Virus record (IMG/VR): IMGVR_UViG_3300036766_000317
Span: 1 to 64,000 of that record
Reading direction: 5' to 3' (one strand)
DNA: 64,000 bases
Source of the DNA: a virus
Of this stretch, positions 24,383 through 31,962 are shown in pieces. The translations under genes and the position numbers were made by a program. Numbering within the stretch: position 1 is the stretch's first letter; each line of letters opens with the position of its first letter. The notes beneath the pieces were generated by a model, which was not told where the DNA came from, did not search any database, and was given only the letters and a program-made list of their open reading frames with translations.

Positions 24383-25785
24383 TAAGATAGCACAAAACAG
24401 CAAAACAACACCCCGCCCATTGGACGGGACTCTTCCTGCCGCATGTGCTCTTACATAACCTCTTCATTCCAGACACCCAAATAATCCAGGACCAGGAGGA
24501 GGGTCTATCATAGTCCATACGTCGGGTTCTAATTAATCCGGATATTCTTAGATAACACCTTCCAATGGTAGGCGGATTATATAGATTATATGCCCTTTTC
24601 CACAATAGTAGGACGTGCATAAAAGGCTGAAAACAACATCTCCTCTCCGTAAAACAGTGCGGAAAAGCCCTTCCATAGGCAGGATTAAGATAAATCCATC
24701 TAAAATAAGCTGATTTCCTTAAAACGAGGTAATTTACCTTCTCCGTATAAATGTAATTTCATAAACAAGGATTACCTTCATTAATCAATAAGATATCCTA
24801 CTCCATTACCTATATGAATTAGTCAGTGGAGAGTCCTTTTTGCTATAGAGAAGAGCTTGATCCTTTGACTGTTAATAATCAGTATAAGGAAAGGAGGTTA
24901 TTTACCACTAAAAGATAGGAAAAGTAGTCTCACGTATGCGAGTAAAGAAAAAGGAGAGTATATAAACCTTCCTACGGACGGGTTATTGTAGAAGAGGAAG
25001 TTTTCCTATTGAACGGCACTACCAATGCCAAAGATAGGATATTAGCAGCTCATACTTCTACCGTAACAAGGTCCTTTGTAGTCCATAATCGGGAATGGAT
25101 GTGCAAGAATCAACGGTTTTCGTAGGATTGGCCGTACGCGTGTGTAGGGAAAGTGCCTTTCCCCACCGAATTACCCTTTCTCCGCCAGATACTGTTCTTT
25201 GCCATCTTTTCTCCGCCAGATACTGTTCTTTGCCTTTGCCTCTAAATACTCCTTCCTCTATTAGTTACATTCCTTCCCCATTAGATACTCCTTTTCTCCT
25301 TCGAACTATTCATTATAGACTCCTTTATCTATACAAGAATATCCATACCTTCGGATTACTTCTATTCTCTTATACAAGAAGAAAGAACCTCTTGAATGCG
25401 GATTGAGGATTATTTCCTTACTTCCTTATTAATGATAGTATTTTTTATTTGTCTGGTTAGTGTTTATCGGTTCTACCTATTATTGTATTTTATCAGAAAA
25501 TTGGTTGCTAGGTGTGAAATTCCTTATTTATTCGGAAATTCCTATTTATGAACTGTTGTGTGAAAATTATGCTGGGAAATGCGTGAGAAATGACGGTAGC
25601 CACATTATTCTTGCTTATCTGTTGTCACGTCTTGATTGAGAAAATGGTTATGATTATGGGTGCTCAAACCCATTGCCTAGGGATTCCTATGATTTTGCCA
25701 AGAAATGCTTTGGTGTGTCTGCTGTTTTGCCGAGAATTTGTAGGAACTATATGATATTATAGCTAATCATTTTTGAAAATATATG
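24383..25785. other. 1.4-kb region without recognisable genes
   Basis: No ORF with a convincing start, ribosome binding site and coding-like composition. Contains a Shine-Dalgarno-like AAAGGAGG at 24890 followed only by a 9-codon ORF, one 27-bp direct repeat (25177-25234) and a 19-bp match to the HAD gene at 51441. Possibly decayed genes, an origin or an untranslated RNA. Confidence 0.6.
25177..25234. repeat. 27-bp direct repeat, period 31 bp
   Basis: Two identical copies (25177-25203 and 25208-25234) containing CTCCGCCAGATACTGTTC, separated by 4 bp. It is pyrimidine-rich and lies in a pyrimidine-rich stretch continuing to about 25330. A recent local duplication. Confidence 0.9.
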
Positions 25786-25814
25786 TTGACACACCAATAT
25801 TGATTTGTTATCAT
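25786..25814 (+). promoter_or_regulatory. strong rightward promoter of the small-gene island
   Basis: TTGACA (consensus), 17-bp spacer ending TGT, TATCAT. Extended -10. It precedes a leader of more than 500 nt and the long run of plus-strand genes from 26351, so it is the likely early promoter of the right arm. Confidence 0.75.
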
Positions 25815-26350
25815 ATAGACAATAAAGAAATAGTGATCTGAGTGTTTTCCAACTTAGATCGAAAGCTCAGAATGATCTTGAGATGCTCTTGACATAGTGA
25901 CCAGTAGCTCTTATGAGTGAAAAACCACACGAGTGAAAGTAGAGCAGTGACCAAAAGACTATTCAGGTTGGTTCAAAAACGATTAGATCACCGACTGCTT
26001 CTGCGAAAGAACTCAAATCCCGAAGAATCTGCTGATTGAACTGAAAAAGGCGAGTTAGGGCGGAGTTTGAATCCCTGGCGTGACATTCTTCTTTCTGGTT
26101 CACTTCTGATTCGATCTTCAACACGATATTTGGCGATGATATAGGCAAAACTGCTTGAGCCAATATAGTGCAGTAGGTCAGAAGTTCTTGATGGTCGTCC
26201 GTAGCTTGACGGTTACTACACAGAACTGCTTTGGGTATACTCTCTTTCTTTTCTCCTTGTCCGAGTATTGTTGTTTGGTGCTCGGACAGTAAGAAAGTCG
26301 GATGGGGTTGTGTTAAACCTTCTGTGAAACATTAACCAGGAGGTATTAAA
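25815..26350 (+). other. long structured 5' leader
   Basis: No convincing ORF between promoter and first gene. Hairpins visible: 25835-25860 (GATCT/AGATC extended by AGT/ACT across a mismatch) and 26258-26288 (TGTCCGAG/CTCGGACA). Repeated AGTGACC and GAGTGAAA words occur at 25895-25950. Could hold a regulatory RNA or an attenuator; no T-run terminator was seen. Confidence 0.5.
25889..25917 (+). promoter_or_regulatory. possible second rightward promoter
   Basis: TTGACA, exactly 17 bp, TATGAG, about 100 bp downstream of the first. Good -35, weak -10 and no extended TG, so less certain. Confidence 0.35.
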
Positions 26351-26536
26351 ATGAATAAGACATGCAGAATCTACACCGATATAAATGGTAAGCATGTAAT
26401 GTTGTGGTATGTTCCAAATAAAAAGTATCCAAACTATAAAGACGGAAAATCAATCAAAGAACTTGTCAAATTTGCCAAAGAAAATGGGTTCACCGGATAT
26501 CATAATCAGTACGAAAAAGAAATAACCCAATTATAA
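26351..26536 (+). CDS. small protein, first gene of the island
   Basis: 61 aa (MNKTCRIYTDINGKHVMLWYV...), with GGAGG 7 nt before ATG. Contains aromatic beta-strand and a helical KSIKELVKFAKENGF segment. No family recognised. As the first gene after the main rightward promoter it is likely expressed early, possibly acting on the host. Confidence 0.7.
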   Translation: MNKTCRIYTDINGKHVMLWYVPNKKYPNYKDGKSIKELVKFAKENGFTGYHNQYEKEITQL

Positions 26537-26603
26537 ATGATAAATCATAGAAGGTTTAATACAGCTCCATCCGACAATCTTGTATTAAATGGGAGGAAAT
26601 GCA

Positions 26604-27059
26604 ATGAGAAAAGCAACACATGGATATCGGATCTATGAAAATCGTGATGGCATCCGCATTGATTGCTTCAGAAGATCAGTTTCCAGGTATGAAGTTGCTA
26701 AATGTCGGATATTCGATCTTTGTCGGGATGTCCGATTGAAGCATCTGGAAAAAAGATACTTCTCCGTATGGGATGGCATCGACGCTGTTTCCAAAGTGAT
26801 CGTTGATAGAGATGGAGCTTATGTTGAAGTTCCTTATCTTCTTCCGGCCCTTACAGCAAGAGAACAAGCGGAGATGGATAAAGACTACATGCTCGCTTCT
26901 CGGAATCGGCTGAAGATGCAGAAGTTCGGTAGAACTCGTGGTGACATCACTTCTTGGATCAAACAAGAAGCTGGTGAACGTGAATTGTGCCGAATCATCG
27001 AGAAAAGTACGTTTGTACCAGGAACAAAGACATTGACAAGAGTGTTTGGGAGATCATAA
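26604..27059 (+). CDS. hypothetical protein, basic
   Basis: 151 aa. The ATG at 26604 is chosen over 26589 because the GGGAGG site precedes it by 7 nt and lies between the two ATGs. It reads MRKATHGYRIYENRDGIRID, with helical EQAEMDKDYMLASRNRLKM and basic C-terminus. Tyrosine/arginine-rich. No recognised domain. Confidence 0.75.
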   Translation: MRKATHGYRIYENRDGIRIDCFRRSVSRYEVAKCRIFDLCRDVRLKHLEKRYFSVWDGIDAVSKVIVDRDGAYVEVPYLLPALTAREQAEMDKDYMLASRNRLKMQKFGRTRGDITSWIKQEAGERELCRIIEKSTFVPGTKTLTRVFGRS

Positions 27060-27082
27060 ATTATTAAAAAGGAGAAGAGATT

Positions 27083-27238
27083 ATGGCTACAACAGATCAT
27101 AAAGTGGCTGTAAAAGAAGTTCAACAGCGGGTCTTTGATTTTGATTGGACAAAGATCGAAAATCCATTTAATAAGAACTTCAAACCGTCGGAAGAGTTGA
27201 AAAGGGCTTTAGAGAAGAAATTGGGGATAAAGTTATGA
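27083..27238 (+). CDS. 51-aa hypothetical protein
   Basis: Starts MATTDHKVAVKEVQQRVFDF; GGAG 9 nt before ATG. C-terminus helical and charged (SEELKRALEKKLGIKL). The stop overlaps the next ATG (ATGA), supporting both. Function unknown. Confidence 0.65.
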   Translation: MATTDHKVAVKEVQQRVFDFDWTKIENPFNKNFKPSEELKRALEKKLGIKL

Positions 27239-27330
27239 AGAAAGAAAAGGATAAGGAAGTAGAGCATAGTCGGAAACTTCATAAGGCCATATTGAAGGTT
27301 ATCCGAAAAGCTCAGAAGCGTAGACGGTAG
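27235..27330 (+). CDS. 31-aa very basic peptide
   Basis: MKKEKDKEVEHSRKLHKAIL then a KVIRKAQKRRR end. ATGA overlap with the preceding gene is the main support. The arginine/lysine-rich tail suggests nucleic-acid binding. No ribosome site of its own beyond coupling. Confidence 0.5.
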   Translation: MKKEKDKEVEHSRKLHKAILKVIRKAQKRRR

Positions 27331-27334
27331 GAAA

Positions 27335-27384
27335 GTCAGAAGGGTGGAAACATTAATGACATACGGAGAGTCCTAAGTCTCTCG
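27335..27384 (+). repeat. type-1 leader element, copy 1 (divergent)
   Basis: Closing pair GTCA/TGAC, conserved internal GA/TAA, hairpin GGTG-GAAA-CATT, then hairpin with loop TCCTAAGT. Followed by a further GGTTT/AAACC hairpin (27396-27413) 22 nt before the next start codon, resembling hairpin B of the type-2 elements. Confidence 0.6.
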
Positions 27385-27434
27385 TAACTACCAATGGTTT
27401 GGTTGTATAAACCCCATAGGAAAGGAGAATTGAA

Positions 27435-27785
27435 ATGTTATTAGTAGCCATTTTTACAGACGAGAATAGCCAAGAGGATCTGGATTTGCTGTTCACAGAC
27501 CTGGAGGAAACATCATGTGAAAAGGTTCTGGTATTTGATGATGGGAATAAGGTCGTCATGAGAGTTCCCGATGAAATTCCCGATCCTGATTTTGTCGGAA
27601 CCATCGAAGAATATTGGATGTTCGTCATGAATGATTCAAGATGTCCATGCTGTCATCCATCAGAAGAATCAGATGTTTCCGCTGTTCATGAAGTAAAAAC
27701 CCTGAAACAATTTCGGGAATACAGCAATCGGCTCAACAATGGAGAAGGTCCTTACGAGGAACTTCTGAAAGATTTGAAAGATTGA
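27435..27785 (+). CDS. acidic hypothetical protein
   Basis: 116 aa, acidic. N-terminus MLLVAIFTDENSQEDLDLLF, with a CPCCHPSEE cysteine/histidine group near residue 71 that could bind zinc. GGAG precedes ATG. It follows type-1 copy 1. Function unknown. Confidence 0.7.
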   Translation: MLLVAIFTDENSQEDLDLLFTDLEETSCEKVLVFDDGNKVVMRVPDEIPDPDFVGTIEEYWMFVMNDSRCPCCHPSEESDVSAVHEVKTLKQFREYSNRLNNGEGPYEELLKDLKD

Positions 27786-27854
27786 GGTCTCACCGGCATC
27801 ATCAGAAATGATGGTGTCTAATGGGTTCTTAATTCAAAAGAAAGGAGAAAGAAA

Positions 27855-28004
27855 ATGAAAACCACCCGTACAGTGTATTTTTGTACAATTTGTAATACCC
27901 AACTTGATGTTTGTGGTTGGGGAAATCGTGCAGAATGTCCGGAATGTAACAAGATGGTTAATGTGAAATCAGTGGAAGTTCCGATTCTGAAAAAGGAGAA
28001 CTGA
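27855..28004 (+). CDS. 49-aa zinc-ribbon protein
   Basis: Two CXXC knuckles (FCTICNTQ and CPECNKM, about 15 residues apart) with an isolated cysteine at position 20: a classic zinc ribbon. AAAGGAG precedes ATG. A possible hairpin (CATCAT/ATGATG, 27797-27813) lies upstream. Nucleic-acid or protein binding is likely. Confidence 0.7.
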   Translation: MKTTRTVYFCTICNTQLDVCGWGNRAECPECNKMVNVKSVEVPILKKEN

Positions 28005-28005
28005 G

Positions 28006-28155
28006 ATGCCAGTAGAAATCAAAATGATAGCCGGTGCTTTTCTTACTATCGGCATAACCGGAGCCGTGATCTGCATAGCTTCTCATGAATTTGTAGGAAG
28101 TTTGTGGTATATAGCTATTACCATCATTGCTGTTTGGGTTATCTTTAAAAAGTAA
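28006..28155 (+). CDS. 49-aa two-pass membrane protein
   Basis: Hydrophobic segments at residues 7-25 (MIAGAFLTIGITGAVICIA) and 31-46 (GSLWYIAITIIAVWVI), with basic end FKK. AAAAGGAGA site lies inside the end of the previous gene. Inner-membrane location likely; role unknown. Confidence 0.65.
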   Translation: MPVEIKMIAGAFLTIGITGAVICIASHEFVGSLWYIAITIIAVWVIFKK

Positions 28156-28168
28156 AGGAGGAAAAATT

Positions 28169-28300
28169 ATGGGTAAAGAAAAAGAAGTATGCTCTTGGTG
28201 CGGAAAAGAATTGCATGACAACGGGGAAACCACATGGTGTGATTGTGGTTGGTGGGATGCTTTGCCCACAAGAGCCGAAGCCGAAGCCGAAACGAAGTAG
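28169..28300 (+). CDS. 43-aa zinc-binding protein
   Basis: CSWCGKELHDNGETTWCDCG gives two cysteine pairs 12 residues apart, a minimal zinc knuckle. The tail is an EAEAE repeat (TRAEAEAETK). AAAGGAGG lies 8 nt before ATG. Confidence 0.65.
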   Translation: MGKEKEVCSWCGKELHDNGETTWCDCGWWDALPTRAEAEAETK

Positions 28301-28310
28301 ACAATCATGA

Positions 28311-28357
28311 GGACACTGGAAATAATTCCAGTGTCCGAAGGGGCTGTCTACATCCCC
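28311..28357 (+). repeat. type-2 leader element, copy 1
   Basis: Hairpin A: 11 perfect pairs (GGACACTGGAA/TTCCAGTGTCC), loop ATAA. Hairpin B: GGGG/CCCC. Ends 24 nt before the next start codon. Confidence 0.75.
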
Positions 28358-28381
28358 AATTCAGAAGGGAAGGAAAGAGTT

Positions 28382-28540
28382 ATGCAAATGTCCAATTTAG
28401 AATCAATCAAGATTCGTTGCCAAGAACAAGGATTCTTTGCCCGAATACATCGGTTCAAGAAAGGCAAGAAGCGGATGTTTCGTAAGAAAGAACGGATAAA
28501 TCGGCACATAACCAGGAAAGTTCTTCATATTGAACAGTAG
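28382..28540 (+). CDS. 52-aa basic protein
   Basis: Start at 28382 chosen because GGGAAGGAAAGA precedes it; the longer frame from 28307 would translate through hairpin element type-2 copy 1. MQMSNLESIKIRCQEQGFFA then a very basic tail (RFKKGKKRMFRKKERINRHI). Likely nucleic-acid binding. Confidence 0.55.
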   Translation: MQMSNLESIKIRCQEQGFFARIHRFKKGKKRMFRKKERINRHITRKVLHIEQ

Positions 28541-28549
28541 TTTGATGGT

Positions 28550-28598
28550 AGCGGATTAGCCATGAGAAATCATGGCTTTTCCGCTGCAATTAAGCAGC
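28550..28598 (+). repeat. type-2 leader element, copy 2
   Basis: Hairpin A: GCCATG/CATGGC inside AGCGGA/TCCGCT. Hairpin B: GCTGC/GCAGC (loop AATTAA). The 3' arm of the outer A stem overlaps the 5' arm of B, so the two are mutually exclusive, a switch-like arrangement. Ends 30 nt before the next ATG. Confidence 0.7.
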
Positions 28599-28628
28599 GA
28601 TTAATTCCTTAAAGGAGGAAAGAAGAGT

Positions 28629-29258
28629 ATGAGTAAAAAATCGAAGAAGGTTGCGGAGAAGAAGGCATTGACTCCGATTAAGAAGTTGACGCCGATTGCA
28701 AAGGCGGACGAGTCAATGAAAGCCAAACAGACTGCGGCGATTGCGGAACTCAAGGCAAAATCGAAGGATGCTGCACCCATAGAGGCACCCGTCGTTGCAG
28801 CTCCTGTCCGTCCCGAAATGCCTGCTGACTTCTGTATGGAGAAAGCAGACTGGGACGGCGCTGGTGTGTGCTACGATGCAGGAAGTAATAACTGCGGAAC
28901 GTGTACGAAGGATTTTCCTGAGACCGTTGCCGTGTGCATCGAGCGCATGAAATTCCTCGGTGGTACTGTGAAAACGGCAAAGACGAAGAAAGCTGGAACA
29001 GCGAAGGCTCGGGTTGCCAAGAATGGTGCGAAACCGCAATGCCTCGTCATTGATGATCTGTTGCGAGCATCAACGGCAATGGCAGACATGATCGCCTCGT
29101 TTGCTGCAATCGCATACGCTGGAGATGCAAAAGCGGCAGAAGGTCGTATCAATCGGCACCTGAAATCCATTCGTGTCGGCGAGTACGTCAGATCGGCTGT
29201 AATGAAGGAATTCATTGCTTATCTGGCCGTTGCTGCGCCGGCAGCTCCCGCTGCTTAG
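28629..29258 (+). CDS. lysine/alanine-rich basic protein, probably abundant
   Basis: 209 aa. N-terminal 60 residues are lysine/alanine-rich (MSKKSKKVAEKKALTPIKKL), the middle has a cysteine group (CYDAGSNNCGTCTK), and residues 115-140 are again lysine-rich. The C-terminal part is helical and ends APAAPAA. Codons are visibly GC-richer than in neighbouring genes, as in highly expressed genes or a different origin. AAAGGAGG precedes ATG. Nucleoid-type DNA binding is plausible but inferred. Confidence 0.7.
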   Translation: MSKKSKKVAEKKALTPIKKLTPIAKADESMKAKQTAAIAELKAKSKDAAPIEAPVVAAPVRPEMPADFCMEKADWDGAGVCYDAGSNNCGTCTKDFPETVAVCIERMKFLGGTVKTAKTKKAGTAKARVAKNGAKPQCLVIDDLLRASTAMADMIASFAAIAYAGDAKAAEGRINRHLKSIRVGEYVRSAVMKEFIAYLAVAAPAAPAA

Positions 29259-29267
29259 TGAGAAATT

Positions 29268-29329
29268 GCAGAGGGCACGGGGTGAGAAAGTTTCATCCTG
29301 TGTAATGCACACTACCGTCCCAAGTCGGT
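29268..29329 (+). repeat. type-1 leader element, copy 2
   Basis: GCA-GAG at 29268 and TAA-TGC at 29303 frame a 12-pair hairpin containing G-T wobbles. Second hairpin ACCG/CGGT with loop TCCCAAGT. Ends 25 nt before the next ATG. Confidence 0.8.
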
Positions 29330-29354
29330 GAGAAAATCTAAGAAAGGAGAGAGT

Positions 29355-29585
29355 ATGAAAAAGTATTTGGTAGAAGTCCGAAAGAAAGGTGAGAAATTCA
29401 GAGAACCTGGTGAACTGATTGAGACAGTAAATACCATTCTCAAAGCGGAAGAAGTAGGAAATTTCAACCCGATCTTTTGCATCTACAAAGACAAACGTGT
29501 CATGGTAAGTTCTAAAGAAGGAGATTTGAGTGATCCTTTTCGTCGGGAAACTTCATATCTGGAAAGTCTTTATATTGAAATCTAA
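29355..29585 (+). CDS. hypothetical protein
   Basis: 76 aa. Start at 29355 has AAAGGAGA 6 nt upstream; the in-frame ATG at 29328 would begin inside the leader element. MKKYLVEVRKKGEKFREPGE, mixed alpha/beta. No family recognised. Confidence 0.7.
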   Translation: MKKYLVEVRKKGEKFREPGELIETVNTILKAEEVGNFNPIFCIYKDKRVMVSSKEGDLSDPFRRETSYLESLYIEI

Positions 29586-29611
29586 CCACCAACCAAGAAA
29601 GGAGTATTGCA

Positions 29612-29779
29612 ATGAACAAACTTCAGAAATTGGTAGCACAATCGGTAATCGTCGTCCTGTACGGAAACCAGCTTCAAGATGAGAAGTTTGACCAAAGACA
29701 GTTACTTCTCGCCAAAGCAATGTACGAGAAAGAAGTGGACAGACAGTTGAGAAAAGGGTTGGATCTTCGCAATATGTAG
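29612..29779 (+). CDS. 55-aa hypothetical helical protein
   Basis: MNKLQKLVAQSVIVVLYGNQ, then helical and charged (RQLLLAKAMYEKEVDRQLRK). AAAGGAG 9 nt before ATG. No family recognised. Confidence 0.65.
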   Translation: MNKLQKLVAQSVIVVLYGNQLQDEKFDQRQLLLAKAMYEKEVDRQLRKGLDLRNM

Positions 29780-29784
29780 TTTCA

Positions 29785-29829
29785 GCGTGGGAAGCAGAAA
29801 TCTTCTGCTTCTCGCGGTGTACCTACACC
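29785..29829 (+). repeat. type-2 leader element, copy 3
   Basis: Hairpin A: GAAGCAGAA/TTCTGCTTC, 9 pairs. Hairpin B: GGTGT/ACACC, loop ACCT, followed by AATAA. Ends 24 nt before the next ATG. Confidence 0.75.
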
Positions 29830-29853
29830 AATAACTATGAGAAAGGAGAGAGT

Positions 29854-30222
29854 ATGGGAAATTCAATAAGATTGCACAAAGAGTTCGGTGTAAATCCGAC
29901 AATCCTAAAATGCTTCCTCTGCGGAGAGGATAAAAATGAAATTGCTCTGTTGGGCGCTTCCTATAAAGGACAAGCCCCTATGCACATGTGCATAGACCAA
30001 ACACCTTGTGACAAGTGTAAGGAATACATGAAACAAGGTGTAATCCTAATCTCCGTGAGAGATGGGGAATCAGGAAGTGATCCTTATCGCACAGGGGGTT
30101 GGTGCGTTGTCAAAAGAGAAGCAATGACCAACATCATTGATGATCCAAAATTGCTTGAGAAAGGAGCGATGTTTGTTCCTGATCCAGTATGGAAACAATT
30201 GGGTCTTCCAAAATTTGTATGA
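29854..30222 (+). CDS. zinc-ribbon protein
   Basis: 122 aa. Cysteine pairs CFLCGEDK near residue 20 and CDKCKEYM near residue 52 make a zinc ribbon around ASYKGQAPMHMCIDQTP. C-terminal segment GGWCVVKREAMTNII. I have seen this arrangement in other phage proteins of unknown role but cannot name the family. AAAGGAGA precedes ATG. Confidence 0.7.
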   Translation: MGNSIRLHKEFGVNPTILKCFLCGEDKNEIALLGASYKGQAPMHMCIDQTPCDKCKEYMKQGVILISVRDGESGSDPYRTGGWCVVKREAMTNIIDDPKLLEKGAMFVPDPVWKQLGLPKFV

Positions 30223-30234
30223 TTAACCTCAGCT

Positions 30235-30280
30235 CAGACATGCCAAGAAATTGGTATGTCTGCTGGTGAGATCAATCACC
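30235..30280 (+). repeat. type-2 leader element, copy 4
   Basis: Hairpin A: 12 pairs with one G-T (CAGACATGCCAA/TTGGTATGTCTG), GAAA tetraloop. Hairpin B: GGTGA/TCACC. Ends 29 nt before the next start. Confidence 0.8.
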
Positions 30281-30309
30281 AACTAACTAAAGGAGGAAAG
30301 GAGAGTATT

Positions 30310-31077
30310 ATGACATCCAGCGTTCCAAAAGAAGAAATCATCTCGAAAATTATGAAGTTGCTGGCTCTGGGCAGTTCTGAAAAGAACGACAATCCTCATG
30401 AGCGGGAAACTGCTTCAAGGATGGCCGCAAAGCTCATGGCTGAGTGGAGCATCGACTTTGCAGAACTCAGAAGTTCCAAGCCATCAGAGGATGCTTTCGT
30501 CACTTATGAGGTGTCAGGTTCGGAAGACCGAAAAGTGGATTTTGAATCCTCCCTTGCTGGCAGTATTGCAAGGGCTTTCGATTGTAAGATCATCAACACC
30601 TGGACAAAATCATTGGATCATCGGTGGGTTATTGCTTTTGTCGGATCAAAGCATGATCTGGAAATCTCCGTCTATTTCTTCAAACATATTCGGAGAACGA
30701 TGTATGCAATGTCCATTAAAAATGTGACCGTCGAAACAGTGAGGCCCAGAAACGGCAGACGAGCTGCCGGTACAGATGTAAATATGGCTCGGAGAAACTA
30801 CTGCTTCGGTATGGTTGAGACGATCAGCACCCGCATGGAAGACCTCTACAAAAAGCGGGAAGAGTTCATCCCGTCAGATTGCCGAGCCCTCGTCATTGTC
30901 AAGAAACAGGGATTGGAAAAATATTTCAATCAGCAATATCCGAACAGAGTTTCTGGTAGAAGAACTTCTTTACGAGGAGATTTAACAGCATTCGGCAAGG
31001 GGCAGGAAGATGGAAAGCGTGTGAACCTCAGTCGGCCCATTAGCAGTAATAATCAACAATCGGCCCAAATTGGATAA
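30310..31077 (+). CDS. DUF2786-like protein
   Basis: 255 aa. Start at 30310 follows AAAGGAGGAAAGGAGAG; the frame upstream to 30256 overlaps the leader hairpins. N-terminus IISKIMKLLALGSSEKNDNP, then ERETASRMAAKLMAEW, is the DUF2786 signature. A second alpha/beta domain follows (WVIAFVGSKHDLEISVYFFK), then NYCFGMVETISTRMEDLYKK. Widespread in phages; molecular role unknown. Confidence 0.8.
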   Translation: MTSSVPKEEIISKIMKLLALGSSEKNDNPHERETASRMAAKLMAEWSIDFAELRSSKPSEDAFVTYEVSGSEDRKVDFESSLAGSIARAFDCKIINTWTKSLDHRWVIAFVGSKHDLEISVYFFKHIRRTMYAMSIKNVTVETVRPRNGRRAAGTDVNMARRNYCFGMVETISTRMEDLYKKREEFIPSDCRALVIVKKQGLEKYFNQQYPNRVSGRRTSLRGDLTAFGKGQEDGKRVNLSRPISSNNQQSAQIG

Positions 31078-31092
31078 AAGGAGGAAAGGAGC

Positions 31093-31236
31093 ATGAAGTC
31101 TTTCAACATTTATTTCAGGGACCTCAATGAAGATGCTCAAAAGAGGTTATTGGAACGGTTTGAAACAACTCCCGAAGAGGAAAATTGGGATACAGATGTG
31201 TTTCCAATAGCAATACTCGATCGGGAAGAGGAGTAA
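31093..31236 (+). CDS. 47-aa acidic protein
   Basis: MKSFNIYFRDLNEDAQKRLL then an acidic end (TTPEEENWDTDVFPIAI). The opening resembles small phage proteins beginning with a beta strand and an AQKRLLE helix. AAAGGAGG site. Role unknown. Confidence 0.65.
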   Translation: MKSFNIYFRDLNEDAQKRLLERFETTPEEENWDTDVFPIAILDREEE

Positions 31237-31286
31237 TTCCAGTTCGGAAATGGGAGCAATTCTGAGAGGTTGAGTGTTAAGCATTC

Positions 31287-31327
31287 GGTAGGAGTTGTTC
31301 CTGTTTCTTCTGGTGGAATTATCCACC
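31287..31327 (+). repeat. type-2 leader element, copy 5
   Basis: Hairpin A: GGTAGGA/TCCTGTT with three wobbles. Hairpin B: GGTGG/CCACC, loop AATTAT. TTCTTCT linker between them. Ends 26 nt before the next start. Confidence 0.65.
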
Positions 31328-31353
31328 TTTACTATAAGAAAAGGAGAAGAGAG

Positions 31354-31533
31354 ATGAAGAATGTTACTATGGAAACGAAAGGTCAGAATTTGGTTCTGAC
31401 GGTCGATCTGTCAAAATCCTTTGGAGCCAGTGCTTCCGGGAAGACGATCATCATCGGAACGACTGAAGGCAATCAGCCCGTTGCCGGACATCCCGGTGTT
31501 AGTGTGGGGGTGAACGTCTACAAAAAGAAGTAG
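31354..31533 (+). CDS. 59-aa beta-rich protein
   Basis: Start at 31354 has AAGGAGAAGAGAG upstream; the longer frame from 31270 crosses the leader element. MKNVTMETKGQNLVLTVDLS then GKTIIIGTTEGN and VSVGVNVYKKK. The pattern of alternating strands is common in small phage proteins. Function unknown. Confidence 0.7.
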   Translation: MKNVTMETKGQNLVLTVDLSKSFGASASGKTIIIGTTEGNQPVAGHPGVSVGVNVYKKK

Positions 31534-31589
31534 GCAGAGGGCTCCCGCTTCGGCGGGAGTAATGCACAATCTCGGTCCCAAGTCCGAGA
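31534..31589 (+). repeat. type-1 leader element, copy 3 (type specimen)
   Basis: GCA-GAG, hairpin CTCCCGC-TTCG-GCGGGAG, TAA-TGC, then hairpin TCTCGG-TCCCAAGT-CCGAGA. It starts on the base after the upstream stop codon and ends 18 nt before the next ATG. Confidence 0.85.
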
Positions 31590-31607
31590 AATTAGAAAGG
31601 AGAAAGT

Positions 31608-31811
31608 ATGGGATATGCAATGATGGTAAGCGAATGTGGAGCATGTCACCAGATATTTTGCTACAATCCCCATCTGGTGCCCAGTCTAAACAATGTTCCT
31701 TTTTGTAAACGGTGTGTCGATGCTTCAGCACCTGAAAGAATCAAAAGGGGATTGGTTCCAATCAAATATTCAGAAGAAGCATACAAACCGATGGACGAAT
31801 GTGAACTTTAA
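31608..31811 (+). CDS. 67-aa zinc-finger protein
   Basis: CGACHQIFCYNPH near residue 10 and FCKRCVDAS near residue 32 form a two-knuckle zinc site. AAAGGAGAAAGT precedes ATG. C-terminus acidic. Function unknown. Confidence 0.7.
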   Translation: MGYAMMVSECGACHQIFCYNPHLVPSLNNVPFCKRCVDASAPERIKRGLVPIKYSEEAYKPMDECEL

Positions 31812-31831
31812 ATTTGAAAGGAGAAATCTCT

Positions 31832-31957
31832 ATGAAACCGTTATACTGTACGCAAAACAAAGGCAAGTGCGAAACTTGCTCCCTTACCAACTATGGTCGG
31901 GATTGTCGGAATGTTCCGATAGCTATAAATCGGAAAAAGGCAAAGCCTGAGAAGTAA
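31832..31957 (+). CDS. 41-aa cysteine-rich peptide
   Basis: MKPLYCTQNKGKCETCSLTN followed by YGRDCRN: four cysteines within 25 residues, a probable zinc or iron site. GAAAGGAG 8 nt before ATG. Basic C-terminus. Confidence 0.6.
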   Translation: MKPLYCTQNKGKCETCSLTNYGRDCRNVPIAINRKKAKPEK

Positions 31958-31962
31958 CTTTG

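Noticed and set aside
25095-25406. 103-codon plus-strand ORF in the gene-poor region
   Set aside because: No ribosome site, low-complexity leucine/serine/proline translation from a pyrimidine-rich stretch, and it spans the 27-bp direct repeat.
26050-26090. tRNA T-arm-like sequence (GAGTTTGAATCCC)
   Set aside because: Stem pairs poorly and no acceptor, D or anticodon arm could be drawn on either strand.
25963-26163. 66-codon minus-strand ORF
   Set aside because: It lies in the leader of the rightward promoter, antisense to it, without a Shine-Dalgarno site. Coding-like in part, so not fully excluded.
31534-31589. Type-1 hairpins as transcription terminators
   Set aside because: No T-run follows any copy and a Shine-Dalgarno plus gene follows immediately; many genes downstream would not be transcribed.
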